A stretch of 64,000 nt of DNA from Carnegiea gigantea (Eukaryota > Streptophyta > Magnoliopsida > Caryophyllales > Cactaceae), in the NCBI GenBank assembly GCA_029747015.1, contig JAKOGI010001251.1, positions 51,001 through 115,000 on the forward strand. The letters run 5' to 3'. Below, in pieces: positions 23,382 to 36,105 of this stretch; within the stretch, counting starts at the first letter, position 1, and every line of letters starts with the position of its first letter. Made by a program: the position numbers and the translations under genes. Under the pieces are notes generated by a model that was not told where the DNA came from, did not search any database, and saw nothing but the letters and a program-made list of their open reading frames with translations.

Positions 23382-23944
23382 CATTACCAAAAAAATCAAT
23401 CATAAAAATAGTCATAAATTATTCTTGATTTTAGCAAATCAATTACAAATGTCGCCACAAAGTGGCGTAATTTGCAACTAAGTTGATCACAAAAGTAGTT
23501 ACAATAAGATTGCAATAACAATTTTGGTTTCAGATTATCCGATATAAATTAGTAACAAAATCCATCGCAAGAACAATGGATTGTAATTATGGTCACAAGC
23601 TGAAGTCCACACTACATAAGCTGTCGCAATTTCGGTTTCAAAATAAAATGGTCACAAACTCAATCCAAATAGTGACCAAAATTTTGGTCATCAAACTCAT
23701 CACACTACATAAGCCATCTTAATTTCAGTCTCAAAAATAAAGTGGTCAGAAACTCAATCCTAAATAGTGACTGCATTTAACTCAAAAATTCTTGTGACCA
23801 AGTCAGTTACAAATTTGATTTCCATCCGTAGTTTCATAACTAGCAAACTCCGTCACAAGTTTGGTTATAAAGGCTATATGTGATTGATATTTTTCATAAT
23901 TTGTGACGTCTTCTTGGTGACAGATAAATGGTTTTCTAGTAATG
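23382..23944. repeat. CACTA-type terminal region with short subterminal repeats
   Basis: The right end GTTTTCTAGTAATG and the left CATTACCAAAAAAA are approximate inverted partners. Between them GTCACAAA/TTTGTGAC-like motifs recur on both strands, and a phrase beginning CACACTACATAAG is repeated about 92 bases apart (about 23609 and 23701). This is either the 3' end of the CACTA relic or a separate short non-autonomous copy. A matching 3-bp duplication is not evident. Confidence 0.6.
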
Positions 23945-24614
23945 AAATCAACTGAAAGTGGAAAATGATAACCTTTTAAAAAATTTCAGAATTCACCAAA
24001 GAACAAGAAAACTTGGAGATATTATTTGTTCTCAACATGTCTCCTTTAACAAAGAGGGTCCTGATGATGATCCTTCAAATGGAAAGAAAGTTTATAAAAA
24101 CTTCTTTGTTGAGCAAAAAACACTTAAGAAAGGCCAGGAGAAACTTGAAAGCTCGAGAGTTGGAGAACTAAGGAACTATGGCAATCTACAGAGAAATTCG
24201 AAGGAGCCCTGACTACCCTAGAAGTTATAAGAGTTCTAACTTTAGAGCATGTCAACTGCTAAACAATATGGAGGTAACTTTGGTTCTAAAGTAAGATTGA
24301 AGAGCTTTACTCATCCGGTAGGGGTTTATGTTCACTATGCTTGTAGAAGACTAAGCAATATGAACACACCTCTTGAGAAAACCAAAATTGGACAAGTTTT
24401 AGTACCAATGGGAAATAGATACTAAAATATGTACCCTGACTGGGGACCTAACTTTGAGTTAGAGATTGTACAAGGGTTGATTTTAAGTTTTGCAGATATC
24501 CTTAAAACAAAAGATGACATTTTGTACGTTGATAGTGGATGGTGCAAGTATTGACCGGAAATACTTTATTCTTTATTGAATTACAAACAAGGGATAAGGG
24601 CATGTTACCTTTGG
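23945..24614 (+). pseudogene. Copia gag-pol relic, left part (split by Gypsy insertion)
   Basis: Near 24340-24440 RRLSNMNTPLEKTKIGQVLV fits the linker before Copia protease. YVDSG at about 24527-24541 is the protease Asp-Ser-Gly site, with Trp following. LTGNTLFFIELQTRDKGM fits the next conserved block (usually MTGN...). The reading stops at 24614 and resumes at 36105. Stops and frame shifts are numerous, so this is an old copy. Confidence 0.75.
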
Positions 24615-27600
24615 TCTAACACCCCTCAGGCGCATGTCTCACTCTTTACATGCTTTTTAATTAAACCTCTAATTAACACAGATAAACCTAATGATTTTGG
24701 TGTTACCACCGTCCAGAATGACAAGGCTTCAAGCATGTGCACTAGATATAACATAGCTAAGCATAGATTACAAACATACACATTCACGCATTATCAAACC
24801 ATGTACAAATAACTGCAATCTACCATAAGGTTTATATACCATAATAGAGCAATTCTCCATAAAGTTTAGAGCTTCATCAACTCAAGAACTCAAAATACAG
24901 TTCCCAAAATATTCTTGAACTAACATCATCATTGATCCATCCATTTTCCCTTTCTCACTTACTTCTTTAGCTAGTTTGCTAGCATGAGGGCGATTCATTG
25001 AGCACTTGCCTAAAACAAAACAAGAAAAACATTTCGAGGCATGAGCCGAAACTCAGTACATGCATTCTTATAATGTTAAATGATCACCGAAAAATTGGTT
25101 GTGCGCCCGCTTTGCAATTTATTTTACTTTAAAACAATCAATGAGAGGAATGTAAAACTGTATTGCCAGTTATTACTTGGTAGTGAACCACTTGTAATTG
25201 TTACAATCTATATACGGGTGTACACCTGTCTAGCCAATCGGAGGACCTGGCTTGAGGGTGGGCGGGTAATTAGAGGGCGAATGCCCTATAAACGATAACT
25301 GACGAGGTCACTAATTAGGTGATAAATCATTGAGTAAACTGATTCATTAATATACTTACCAAGACATTGTAATTTTAATAAGTACATTTTGATTTCTAAA
25401 GATACAGGTAATTGACATACCTAGGGTGTTTAAAATGCAATGTCACTTGATAATATCTATGTATAATGAGGAATCATAGACTGGGCCCCAACTCTGCTTA
25501 AGAAATGGAATGGTAGGTATACGTAGTTAGCAACCAACGCTCACTTTCATAATTTGTAATTCTAAAAGAAATTAATTAATTAAATGGTGTTTGTAACTCA
25601 ACGTTTCAATATAAGATAGATTACACTAAGATGATTTGAAAACTAGATATACTAAGGCACTTTAATTCGAGGTACAACAAATTGGCGCAAAATATACCCA
25701 AAAAAATAATTGAGGTCATAATAAAAAGACTTCAGTCGCCATAAATGGAATATGAATTTTGATATTTTTGAGATGAATAGTAAGGGTTTAAGGCTAAAAA
25801 GGATGTAATTGGGTGTGGAATTGCTCTGATTACACTAACTTAGCCCAACAAGCACTATTCTTGAGTCATTACATTTCTCACTTGTCCAATTTCATTCACA
25901 AGCCCATTTAACCCAATTTTCCAACCCAGTTAAATTTGTAATCACAATTAGAGTTGTTAAACCCAATGAACTTTGCATTTTCTTTGCAATATCAATATTA
26001 TTTAGGAACTTTTGATTAAGCTCACAAAATTCTAGTTCACAGTCTCGTGATATTTTATTACCGCTTCAAGGTCCACCTTAGAAAATTCATATTTTTCACC
26101 CCCGACCTCAAATTGATACATAAAATCCTAATATGAAAAGCTTAGGAAGTCTCACAACACTTTCATTCACAATGCAAAACACTGCCACAACACTGTGTCT
26201 AAAATTGAGCATAAACAAAACCGTGCACAGCTCCAATTTGTCATGCCTAGTCTTAGTAAATCGGCCATAATGTTTTCCATAAACCTTAGAATGAAGTGAT
26301 TCTAGACGCATTTCAAACATAACTCATTGACCTACCTATTCACCAAAAATCACAAATTTTCGATGCGCTAAGAAATACCCGTTTAATTCCAAAGTGCCCC
26401 TATTTTTGGGTCTGTTTCCAGCCCTATATGCCTTTTTCCTCCATATAATTACTCGAAATGCTCCGATAAACTCACTTACTTGCATTATTAAATCAAACAA
26501 TCCTCTTTTTGTCACTTATGGGATTTTCTATAAGCCACTAATTTTGGCAGAATTGACACAGTATCATTTTTCAAGCTCATAACATATCCAACCTCTAAAT
26601 TTCATCTAATTTAATCCAAATAATCATACTTGATTCAAAAATCAACCTTGCTCATGCATGATCATAAAACCTTAGGTTATGCCAAATTAAGTTTACATCC
26701 AAAACACCATAAATGGATTTAATAAGATCACCTACAATTTTAAATTCATTTTTCATATTAAGATCACAACAATTAGATAAACAAACTGAAATTCACACTT
26801 TCTTAATTAAACCTCGCTTGATTAAGTTCAAGCTCAACCACCATAATATCTAACATCTCTAAACACAATAAAAAATGCATGCTACCATTTATTTTGATCA
26901 TAAGAACGTAAATCATAACTAAAACAGTCACCATAACCAAAAATACATCAGCATAGAGTTAGGCTTTTACCTCACTTTGAGCTTGAATATAAGAAGATGG
27001 AGATGGTGTTTATGGTGGTAGGAGTTGGGGAAGGTGGATGGTGGTGTTAGGGATGGGGGCTGGTGGCTAGTGGTGGCTGGGAGTTGCGGCAGTCACCTGA
27101 AAATAGCAACAAACAGTGGCGGCAGCAGCTGGGCAGTAGGTGCAGGGGAAGGGAACTCATTTGGGGGGGAGAGAGAGAAGAAGAAGAAGAGAACTTGTAT
27201 TTGGCTTCTTGAAAACTTTGACATATCTTGACATCTTAGCTGATTCTATATCATCGTAAAGTAGCTTTTTGCTAATTAAAATTAGGCACAAACGATGACA
27301 ATTGAATCAATCCAAATACACTAACTTTTATGGCCTCAAATTGGGCTCAAATGAATTGGGCCTTCAAAAACAGCACACCTTTGCAATAAGTCCTTTCACG
27401 AAACGCAAAATTAAATGTTTGCAATGTTATTGAAAATAATTTAACATTTAATCATATTTTCCAGGGCCTACTATGGATGCACCCAAAATTGTGACGATAA
27501 TTAAAACTCAAATTACAGAGAAGGGCCCAAAATGAATTTTTCCTAATTGAAATGATTAAATGTGATAAATAGATATGGGAAATTAATAACATCGCTTAAT

Positions 27601-27637
27601 TAAATAAATTAACATGATTTATAATTGGACTGTTACA
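24615..27637 (-). repeat. 3' LTR of the Gypsy element
   Basis: On the plus strand it runs from TCTAACACCCCTC to CTGTTACA. The first dinucleotide reads TC where the partner LTR has TG, a mutation of the terminal base. It shares long diverged stretches with 33042-36105, such as the segment beginning GGTGTACACC near 25216 and the GTGGTGGCTGGGAGTTG block near 27070. Confidence 0.93.
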
Positions 27638-27650
27638 GCCTTCCCCCCTT
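27638..27650 (-). other. Polypurine tract of the Gypsy element
   Basis: The minus strand reads AAGGGGGGAAGGC directly before the LTR start TGTAACAG, and the plus strand shows the complementary GCCTTCCCCCCTT. The pol reading ends just before it with ISFDNETL, as in the relative at 2158. Confidence 0.88.
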
Positions 27651-27659
27651 AAAGGGTTT

Positions 27660-28570
27660 CGTTATCGAAACTTATGGGTTTTGTCAAACATGTAAGATTT
27701 CCTTAAACAGGTGTGGGTACTTAACTTTCATTTCTTCCGCGGTTTCCTTACTGGTCTCCGAAGAGGTATGATTTGCCCAATGTACTTTGACTAAAGGTAT
27801 CTGCTTGTTATTTGGCTGTTTAATCTTACGATCTAGTATATGAACTGGGCATTCTTCATACACTAGATTCTCAGTAGCTTCAATGGACTCGGTTACACGA
27901 CAACATAGCCAGGATCTGGAATGTACTTTTTGAGTTGTAAAATATGAAACACATTATGTATGCATTTGAGTTCTACAGGTAGATTCAATCGATAAGCTAT
28001 GGGATTCAACGTTTAAATAACTTTATATAGTCCAATATATCTTTGCTCAATTTGCTTCGCACTTTGAACCTTCTTATAGCCTCAGTTGGCGAAACTTTCA
28101 AAAAAACCTTATCGCCTACTTGAAACTCCAGAGGCCTCCTTCTTTTATCAGTGTAGCTTTTTGTCAGCTCTAGGCAACCTGAATATGCTTCCGAATCTTC
28201 CTTATTGTTCATATGGTTTCTTAGATCAGTTTTAGGCCCAAGGTCAATGCTTTATCTAAATCACTCCAGCACGATGGGGTTCTACATTGTCCTTTATATA
28301 GAGCATCAAATAGGCTATTTTAGTGGTGGACTGGTAACTACTATTATAAGAAACTCCACCAATGGTAAGTCAGCATCCCATTTTCCTTGGAACTCTAGTA
28401 CAGAAGCTCTAAACATGTCTTCTAGAATCCAATTCACTCTTCCAGTTTGTCCATCTATCTTATGATGACAAGAGCTGCTAAAACTTAATTTGGTTACAAA
28501 GGCCTTTTGAAGTGCTTGCCAAAGGAAATGGGCTTGAAATCTCTTATCTCTATCTGACACTATCTCTGTT
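27660..28570 (-). pseudogene. Gypsy integrase, decayed
   Basis: Read on the minus strand, the core gives SDRDKRFQAHFLWQALQKAF, LSFSSSCHHKIDGQTGRVNW and FQGKWDADLPLVEFLI (28315-28560). After a break comes the C-terminal part with SYTDKRRRPLEFQVGDKVFL (28006-28212) and IHNVFHILQLKKYIPDPG (about 27915-27970). The downstream tail toward the LTR is scrambled by stops. The C-terminal wording is that of chromovirus integrases. Confidence 0.9.
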
Positions 28571-29329
28571 GAAATTCTATGAAATTAAACTATCTCTTTA
28601 ACATATAGCTAGGCTAGTTTTTCAACTCCCCAAGTATCCCAAATTGGCAGAAAATGTCAATTTTGTGAGTCGATCAATTATTACCCTAATGGCATTCTTA
28701 TTTGAAGTAGAAAGAGGTAATCCCACGACGAAGTCCATTGAGATAGAGTCCACATCCAAGTGGGCATTTCTATAGGACACACAGTTCAACCGTGTGACAT
28801 TGATGCTTATTTTTAACCTTTTGGCAAATTAGACACTTGTCTACATACTCTGCTATCTCTTTCTTCATATTATCCCACCAAAGGTATTATCTTAGGTCTC
28901 TATACATCTTGGTGTCTCTTAGGTGCACTGAGTATTAGGTGCTAGGAGCCTCCTCTAAGATTTTCTTCCTCAATTCCACATTTTTGGGTACACACAAGCG
29001 ATTTCAAATCACAAGGTTCCATCTTCATGTACAACAAATTTAGGCGACTTCCCTCTCGCAAGATTTTGCTTTATTCTTTGGAGTTCAAGGTCATCTTCCT
29101 AGTTTGCTCAAATTTCCTCCACTATGGAGGCCTGTAAAGTAACCATTGACAATTGAACACTTGCTTACCTATATGACACTAATTGAACACCTAAGTCCTT
29201 ACGTTTTCTTAAGAGATTCAACTAGGTAATCACTATAGTATTCAAGCTATGTTGTGCCCCCTTACTCAGGGCATCTGCCATAACATTTACCTTCCCTGGG
29301 TGATATTAGATCTGCAGGTCATAATCCTT

Positions 29330-30500
29330 AAAAAATTATAGCCAACGTCTTTGTCTTAAATTGAGCGCTTTTTTGTGAACGAAGGTATACTTTAAGCTTT
29401 GATGATTTGTATAGATCTTATAAGGTACTCCATACAAGTAATGTCTCGAAATTTTCAGTGTAAAGACTACATCCGCTAATTCCAAGTCATAGGTAGGGTA
29501 ATTTCTTTCATAAGGCTTGAAATATCGGCAGGCATAACTTATCACTTTATCTTCTTGCATCAAAACACTACCCAACCTATTCTTCGATGCATTGCTGTAG
29601 ATAGTGTACTCCTTACCTTCTACTGATAGTGTTAGGATTGGGCCAGTAGTTAATCGCTATCGTAACTCGTGAAATGCCCTTTTACACTTCTCTGTCCACT
29701 CAAGCTTAATAGCTTTCTTCACCAAATTGCTCAGGGGAGATGCTATTTTCAAATAAAATCCTTCACAAACCTTGGATGATAGCCAGTTAAACCCAAAAAG
29801 CTTGTAATATCAATGACGTAGGTAGGCCTTGGCCACTCTGTAATTGCTTTCACCTTCTAGGGGTGAACCTAATCCTCTCCTTTAAAACTACACATGTCTT
29901 AAAAATGATATTTCTTCTAACTAGAACTCACAGTTCTTTAATATGGCATATAATTGGCATTCCCTCAAGATTTACAATATTGTCTTCAAATGCGCAATCT
30001 TTTCATCTTTATCCTTGGAGTATTTCAAGATGTCATCCACAAAGTTATCTAAATAAGGTCTGAAAACTCTATTCATAAGATCCACAAAGGTCGCGAGGGC
30101 ATTGGTCAGGCCAAAGGGCATAACCGTGAATTCGTAGTGTCCATACCTAGTCCTGAACATGGTTTTGGGGATATCTTCAGGTCTAATCCTAAGCTGATGA
30201 CATCCGAACTCCCAACCAATCTTAAAAAAGACTCTTGCTTATTGCAGTTGATCAAACAAAGCATCCATTCGAGGTAAAGGATATTTGTTTTTGATAGTGA
30301 TATTGTTCAGCTTCCAGTAATCGACAGACAATCTCAAGGTTCCATACTTCTTTACAAATAAAACTATGGTACCCCATGGTGACACACTTGATCTAATAAA
30401 TCCCTTCTGTAATAGCTCATCTAATTGAATCTTTAGTTCTCTAAGCTCTACTGGAGTCATATGATATACGGCTTTGGAGATGCATTGGGTTCCAGGGATT
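29330..30500 (-). pseudogene. Gypsy reverse transcriptase and RNase H, decayed
   Basis: RT pieces on the minus strand: [20 protein letters not shown] and [20 protein letters not shown] (30239-30460), then [20 protein letters not shown] and [19 protein letters not shown] (29972-30160). The active-site Asp pair is kept, although residues just before it are missing. RNase H follows at 29336-29575 with [20 protein letters not shown] and [20 protein letters not shown]. Stops and gaps separate all pieces. Confidence 0.93.
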
Positions 30501-30682
30501 AAGTCAATCTTAAATTAATTTCTCTTTGAGGGGGTAATCCTGGTAACTCTTCAGGAAAAACATCTCTAAATATAGGAATATCTTTTACTTTTTTTTTCCT
30601 TTCTTTTCTTTAGTGTTAATGGCATGACACCAATACCGAACACATCCTTGACACAATAACCTATTTTCTTTCATCGCATACA

Positions 30683-30990
30683 TCAAGGGACATAGTTTTT
30701 CCTCTCTTTGTCCATAAAAACACATGTCTCTCCCCTTTTATCCCTCAAAATAACCTCAAGGTCTTCATAATCAACCTCAGCCCCATAAGCACGGAACCAG
30801 TTGATTCTCAAAATGATACAAAAGTCTGACAAATCAAATTGAATAAAGTCTCCAGGAATATGATTCCACCAATAATAATAAGGATAAGGTTTTAAGAGAT
30901 AGGGCACTCAACTATAGACTCAATGGATAACTTGATTCTATAATTGGTTTCTACCTTCATATACTCAAGATTCAATTGCATGGTAGATCA
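30683..30990 (-). pseudogene. Gypsy aspartic protease region, decayed
   Basis: IQFDLSDFCIILRINWFRAY and EVDYEDLEVILRDKRGE correspond to the FDVILGMDWL block and the sequence after it in plant Gypsy retropepsins. The upstream DSGA-type active site is not readable in the broken sequence toward 30990. Confidence 0.8.
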
Positions 30991-31049
30991 GGTAGGTATA
31001 TATGAATGAGTACCACTCGAATCAAACAATACACAAAATGACTTCAAAT

Positions 31050-31628
31050 TTAAAAAGAGAGTTCTACCTCAACTACGTGCTTATATAATTCTTGGCAGAT
31101 ATAGATTGATAGACGAACTAATTGATTATGAATATAGAAAGCTAAACCCTCTTCAAAACTCCTGATCTTTAGTCTTTCAGATGTTACAAACTCAAGAACA
31201 AATCTGAATAGTTCTATAAATTTACTAGCATATTGCATTACCGTCATACTACCACTCATCTTTAATTCCATAAATTCTTTTTCTTTCTGCTGTTGAATCA
31301 TAACTAGGTAAAATTTGGCTCTCAGTTCTTCTAGGAATTTACTCCAAGTGAAATCAGGTCCTAACATCCTATCCTTAACAGTGTTCCACCAAATGTCTGC
31401 TTCCCCAGTTAGGTAAAATGCACCAATGTTCACCTTTTTCTCATCTGAAACCTCCACTACTGTGAAAATCTTCTCCATCCCTCTAATCCATTCTTCTAGT
31501 TTCACTGGGTCATACTTTCCATCATATACTTTAGGGTCGCATCGCGCTACCCTATCTGCTAATTTATTAACTTTATGAGGGATTTTAGAAGGTGTTAGGG
31601 GAATTTGTTTCATCAACTCAGACACCAA
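31050..31628 (-). pseudogene. Gypsy gag (Retrotrans_gag), truncated
   Basis: A 192-codon open piece with CDPKVYDGKYDPVKLEEWIR, IGAFYLTGEADIWWNTVKD, WSKFLEELRAKFY and MTVMQYASKFIELFRFV is the conserved core of plant Gypsy gag. The frame opens from a non-ATG codon just after stops, so the true N terminus is lost. A zinc-knuckle region downstream is not readable. Confidence 0.92.
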
Positions 31629-33026
31629 GGTCTACTAGTATTTAGGGTTCCCCATGTTACTAATGAACTTAAGGGAGAATCGGCGCATTCCATTAAGGTT
31701 TGATGACACATTACATGAAGCTTGGTCACCTGAGCCCTAACCATGATCTGAATTGTATCTTATGTGGGTCTCTGCATCCTTTAGACTGATTCAAGCATTC
31801 TAACTATACATTAAGCAGAGTAATCCTATCACTTAACTACAACCAACATATAAGATATACATACACAACAGATAAAAACTAACATGGTTCAAGTATTATT
31901 AAATCATAATCCCAAAGCTTCATTACATCATTGTCATAAGTGCTTATTGCATACATACATGCAGTTCAATAAAAGACTATCATATCCAGCTGACTAATTG
32001 AGATTAGTCCTTACTCTAGCATCCTAATTAAAACACTACCTAGCTCCAATAAACTAAGTCTACCACATCCCTAAAAGAAGGCGAGACTAGCCAACACAGT
32101 TAGAAGGATCTATCTAACTATATACAATGTCATAACCTACACAAAATTCATCTATCCAACCAACTTTACTATATACATGTAGGGCTCAAAATGTAGCCTA
32201 ACTGGGAAGGCAGCACCTAAATCAATCTAGCGATCCCTAGATGGATTGTAGTCTAGGTTAGACTCATTCTCAGACTCCTCGTCCGACTAAAAACTATTGT
32301 CTGAGGCACCCAACTCTGTGTCCTCAACATCATGATTAGGTTGATGCTCCCCCAACTCTGGGTCCTCCTGTGGACCCTTCATGAGCTCGTCATCAGAGCT
32401 AAACTCCACTACCTCTTGTGTACTAGGAAAATTCACAACAATGTAAACCTCCCCCGATCCATCAGATAGAGTGAACCCCTATCTAGATCCCAATAACTCC
32501 AAGCTATTAGATGATTGATGAGCGCCCGGTGTAGGTGATGATGGGGGGAGATGCAAAACATAGACTGCAGAATATCCATGTTAATCCCCCTCTGCTCGAA
32601 CACCCCCTTGAATAACAGCTCGGTGGTAATGCTAGCCCAAGCCTACTGAAGCTGGAACGTAGGTCTGCCCTATCCTGAGCTCAAGTAGTCATAAAGTCAT
32701 GATATCAAGTCTAAACTCAACATAAGGGGCAACTGTAGGTGAGGACCACAACCACCATACATGTATAAGTTGTAACACTATGGAACTTTAGAAAGGGGTT
32801 CATGCATGTCGGCTACCATACTATCATGTAGTAAAGAGATGTGAGTGGCCATGGAAGTACCTGGCATCATATTCACTGCATATGAATCCATCTAGCAAGG
32901 AAGAGCGTACAAGAAGAACATATGAGAGATAATAGGCACTTCTATTATCACCAATCTAACCAACATTTTCACCCTCCTATCTCTACTCTCCATACTCCAT
33001 ATCCCATTGAGGAAAATCAAATCTCA
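31629..33026 (-). other. Gypsy leader and pre-gag region
   Basis: About 1.4 kb between PBS and gag, without an intact gene. Minus-strand reading at about 32290-32455 gives an acidic run (FPSTQEVVEFSSDDELMKGP, then QEDPELGEHQPNHDVE), which could be the decayed N-terminal part of gag or a pre-gag frame. A short Pro/Ser piece lies just upstream in element sense. Confidence 0.5.
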
Positions 33027-33037
33027 CTCTGATACCA
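33027..33037 (-). other. Primer binding site of the Gypsy element
   Basis: The plus strand CTCTGATACCA gives TGGTATCAGAG on the minus strand, matching initiator tRNA-Met. It lies four bases inside the LTR at 33042. Confidence 0.9.
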
Positions 33038-33041
33038 AATC

Positions 33042-36000
33042 TGTAACACCCCCAGTGCTCATGTCTCATTATTTGTATACTCTTTAATCAAATCTCTAAT
33101 TAACACTGATAAACATGATAATTGGGTCGTTATCGCTGTCCAAAAGGACAGGGCTTTAAGTATGTGCACTACATATAACATAGGTAAGAATAGATTACAA
33201 TCATACATATTCACACATTATCAAACCATATACAAACAGCTGCTATCACCATAAGGCTTATAGACCACAATAGAGCAATTCTCCATAAAGGTTACAACTT
33301 CATCAATTGAAGACCTCAAAATACAGTTTCCAAAACATTCTTGAACTCAGATCATCACTGATCCCTACATATTACCTTGCTTATTTATTTTCTTTAGCTA
33401 GTTTGTTAGCATGAGGGCGATTCACTGAGCATTTGCCTAAAACAAAACATGAAAAATATTTCGAGATGTGAGCTGAAACTCAGTACATGCATTCTTGTAA
33501 TGTTAAATGATCACTAAAAAATTGGTTGTGCGCCCGCTTTGAGATTTATTTTACTTTAAAACAATCAATGAGATAAATGTAAAACTGTGCTGTCAGTTTT
33601 TATTTGGTAGTGAACCCCTTGTAACTGTTACGATCTATAAATAGGTGTACACCCGCTAAGCTAATCGGGGGACCCGGCTTGAGGCCAGGCCGGTAACTGG
33701 AGGGCAAATGCCCTATAAATAATAATTAATGAGGTCTCTAATTAGGTGATAAATCATTGAGTAAATTGATTCATTGATATACTTTGCAAGACATTGTAAC
33801 TCTGATATATACATTCTGATTTTTAAAGATACAGGCAATAGATATACCTAGAATGTTTAAAATGCAATCTCACTTGATAATATTTATGCACAATAAAGAA
33901 TGATAGACTAGGCCCCAATTCTGCATAAAAGATATAATTGTAGGTATATGTAGTTAGTTAACAATGCTCAATTTCATAATTTGTAACTCGAATAGAAATT
34001 GATTAATTAAATGGTATTCGTAACTCAATGTTTGAATATAAGATAGACTATGCTAAGGGGGATTTGAAAACTAAATATACTAAGGTACTTTAATTTGAGA
34101 TACAACAAATTAGAGCAAAATAGACCAAAATTAAATAATTGAGGTTATATTGAAAAGACTTTAGTGGCCAAAAATGGAATATGGGTATTGATATTTCTAA
34201 GATGAATAACATGGGTTTAAGGCTAAGAGGCGTGTAATTGGTTAAGGAATTGCTCTGGTCACATCGATTTAGCCCAACAAGCACTATTCTTGAGTCATTA
34301 CTCTCCCCACTTCTCCAATTTCATTTATGTGCCCATTTAACTCATTTTTCCAACCCAGTTGAGTTTTAAATCACAATTAGAGTTGTTAAATCCACTGAAC
34401 TCTGTATGTTTTTTGCAATATCTATAATTATTTAGGAACTTTTGATTAAGCTCCCAAAATTCTAGTTTACAGTCTCGCGATATTTTATTACCAGTTCAAG
34501 GTCCACCTAAGAAAATTCATATCTTTCACCCTCGATCTCAAATTTATACATAAAACTATAATATGAAAAGCTTAGGAAGTCTCGCAACACTTTCATTGAT
34601 AGTGCAAAACACAACTACCATAACACTGCGTCTAAAATTGAGTTTAAATAAAACCGTGCACAACTTCAGTTTGTCATGCGTAGTCTTAGCAAATTGGCCA
34701 TAAGGTTTTCCACAAAACTCAGAATGAGTTGATTCAAGAAACATTTGAAAAATAACTCATTGATCTACCTACCACCAAAAATCACAATTTTTCCTTGCAC
34801 CAATAAATACCAATTTAATTCCAAAATGCCCTTGTTTTTTGGTCTGTTTTCAGCCTATATGTTTTTGCTCTCATCCTGTATGTTTTTGTTTTCCTCCACA
34901 CAATCACTCAAAATGCTCCTATAAACTAACTTACTTGCATTATTAAACCAAACAACCTCTTTTGATCACTTATGGTATTTTTTATAAACCACTAGTTTTG
35001 GCAAATTCATACATTATCATTTTTCAAGTTCATAACATATCCAATCTCCAAATTTCATCTAATTTAATCTAAAGAGTCATACTTGATTCAAAAATTCACC
35101 TTACTCATGCATGATCATAAAATGTTAGGTTATGCCCATATCAAGTTTACATCCAAACTGCCATAAATAGATTTAATAAGATCATCCACAACTTTAAATT
35201 CATTTTTCATATCAAGATCACAACAATTAGATAAACAAACTCAAGTTTACACTGTCTTGATTCAAACTCACTTGATTAAGTTTAAGCTCAACCACCCATA
35301 ATATACAACATCTCCGAACATAATAAAAATTGCAACCTAGTATTTATTTTGATCATAAGAACAAAAATGATAACTAAAACAATCACCATAACCAAAAATA
35401 CATCAAGATAGAGTTAGGATTTTAACTCACTTTGAGCTTGAATATAAGAAGATGGAGGTGGCGTTTGGTGGTGGTAGGACTTGGGGATGGTGGCCGGTGG
35501 TGTTAGGGGTGCGGGCTAGTGGCCAGTGGTGGCTGGGAGTTGGTAGGAGCCACCTGAAAACAACAACAAACAGTGACGACAGCAACAAACAGTGACGACA
35601 GCAACTGGGCAGCAGGTGCAGGGGAGGGGAAACTGTGTGTGGGAGAGAAAGAGAAGAAGAAGAGAAGTTATATTTGATTTCTTGAAAACTTAGACATATC
35701 TTGATATTTTGGCTGATTTTATATCATCATAACGTGGCTTTATGCTAGTTAAAATGAGGCACAAATAATGGTAATTAAATCAATCCAAATACACCAACTT
35801 TTTGGGTCTTAAATTGGGCTCAAATGAATTAGGCTTGAAAAAATAGCACACCTGTGCGATAAATCTTTTTAGGTAGCTCAAAATTAAATTTTTGTAATGT
35901 CCTTGAAAATAATTTAACATTGAATCATATTTATCGGGGTCTACTATCGATTGACCCGAAATTGTGACAATAATTGAAACTAGAATTGCAAAGTGGGGCC

Positions 36001-36105
36001 CAAAATAAAATTTTCCCAATTAAAATGATTAAACAAATAGATGCGAAAAATTAATAATATTACTTGATTAAATAAATAAATATAATTTAGTATCGGGCTG
36101 TTACC
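33042..36105 (-). repeat. 5' LTR of the Gypsy element
   Basis: On the plus strand it runs from TGTAACACCCCCAG to CTGTTACC; the partner LTR ends CTGTTACA, so the outer base appears changed. It contains the GTGGTGGCTGGGAGTTGG block and AG-rich run (35450-35670) that also mark the other LTR. A sequence resembling a splice donor (minus strand, CAAAGTGAGTTAAA) lies at about 35423-35436. Confidence 0.93.

Larger units (their letters stand above)
18760..23944 (+). mobile_element. CACTA (En/Spm) transposon relic
   Basis: Pieces of the two plant CACTA proteins lie in order on the plus strand: TPase C-terminal parts (18770-20140), then the Ptta/En/Spm-type second protein (21010-21220 and 22340-22600). 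A terminus-like GTTTTCTAGTAATG at 23931-23944 follows; its complement CATTACTAGAAAAC is close to the CACTAC-type end. The LINE at 21458-22244 splits the second protein. The left terminus was not found, so the relic is probably 5' truncated. Confidence 0.75.
24615..36105 (-). mobile_element. Complete Ty3/Gypsy (chromovirus-like) element, minus strand
   Basis: Two direct LTRs of about 3.0 kb (24615-27637 and 33042-36105) enclose about 5.4 kb. A PBS sits beside the right LTR and a polypurine tract beside the left. The internal order in element sense is gag, protease, RT, RNase H, integrase, which defines Ty3/Gypsy. It lies inside a Copia relic whose reading continues across the site. TTTGG, within a longer shared TGTTACCTTTGG, flanks both sides. 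The LTRs differ at many positions, so the insertion is old. All coding parts are broken. Confidence 0.95.
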
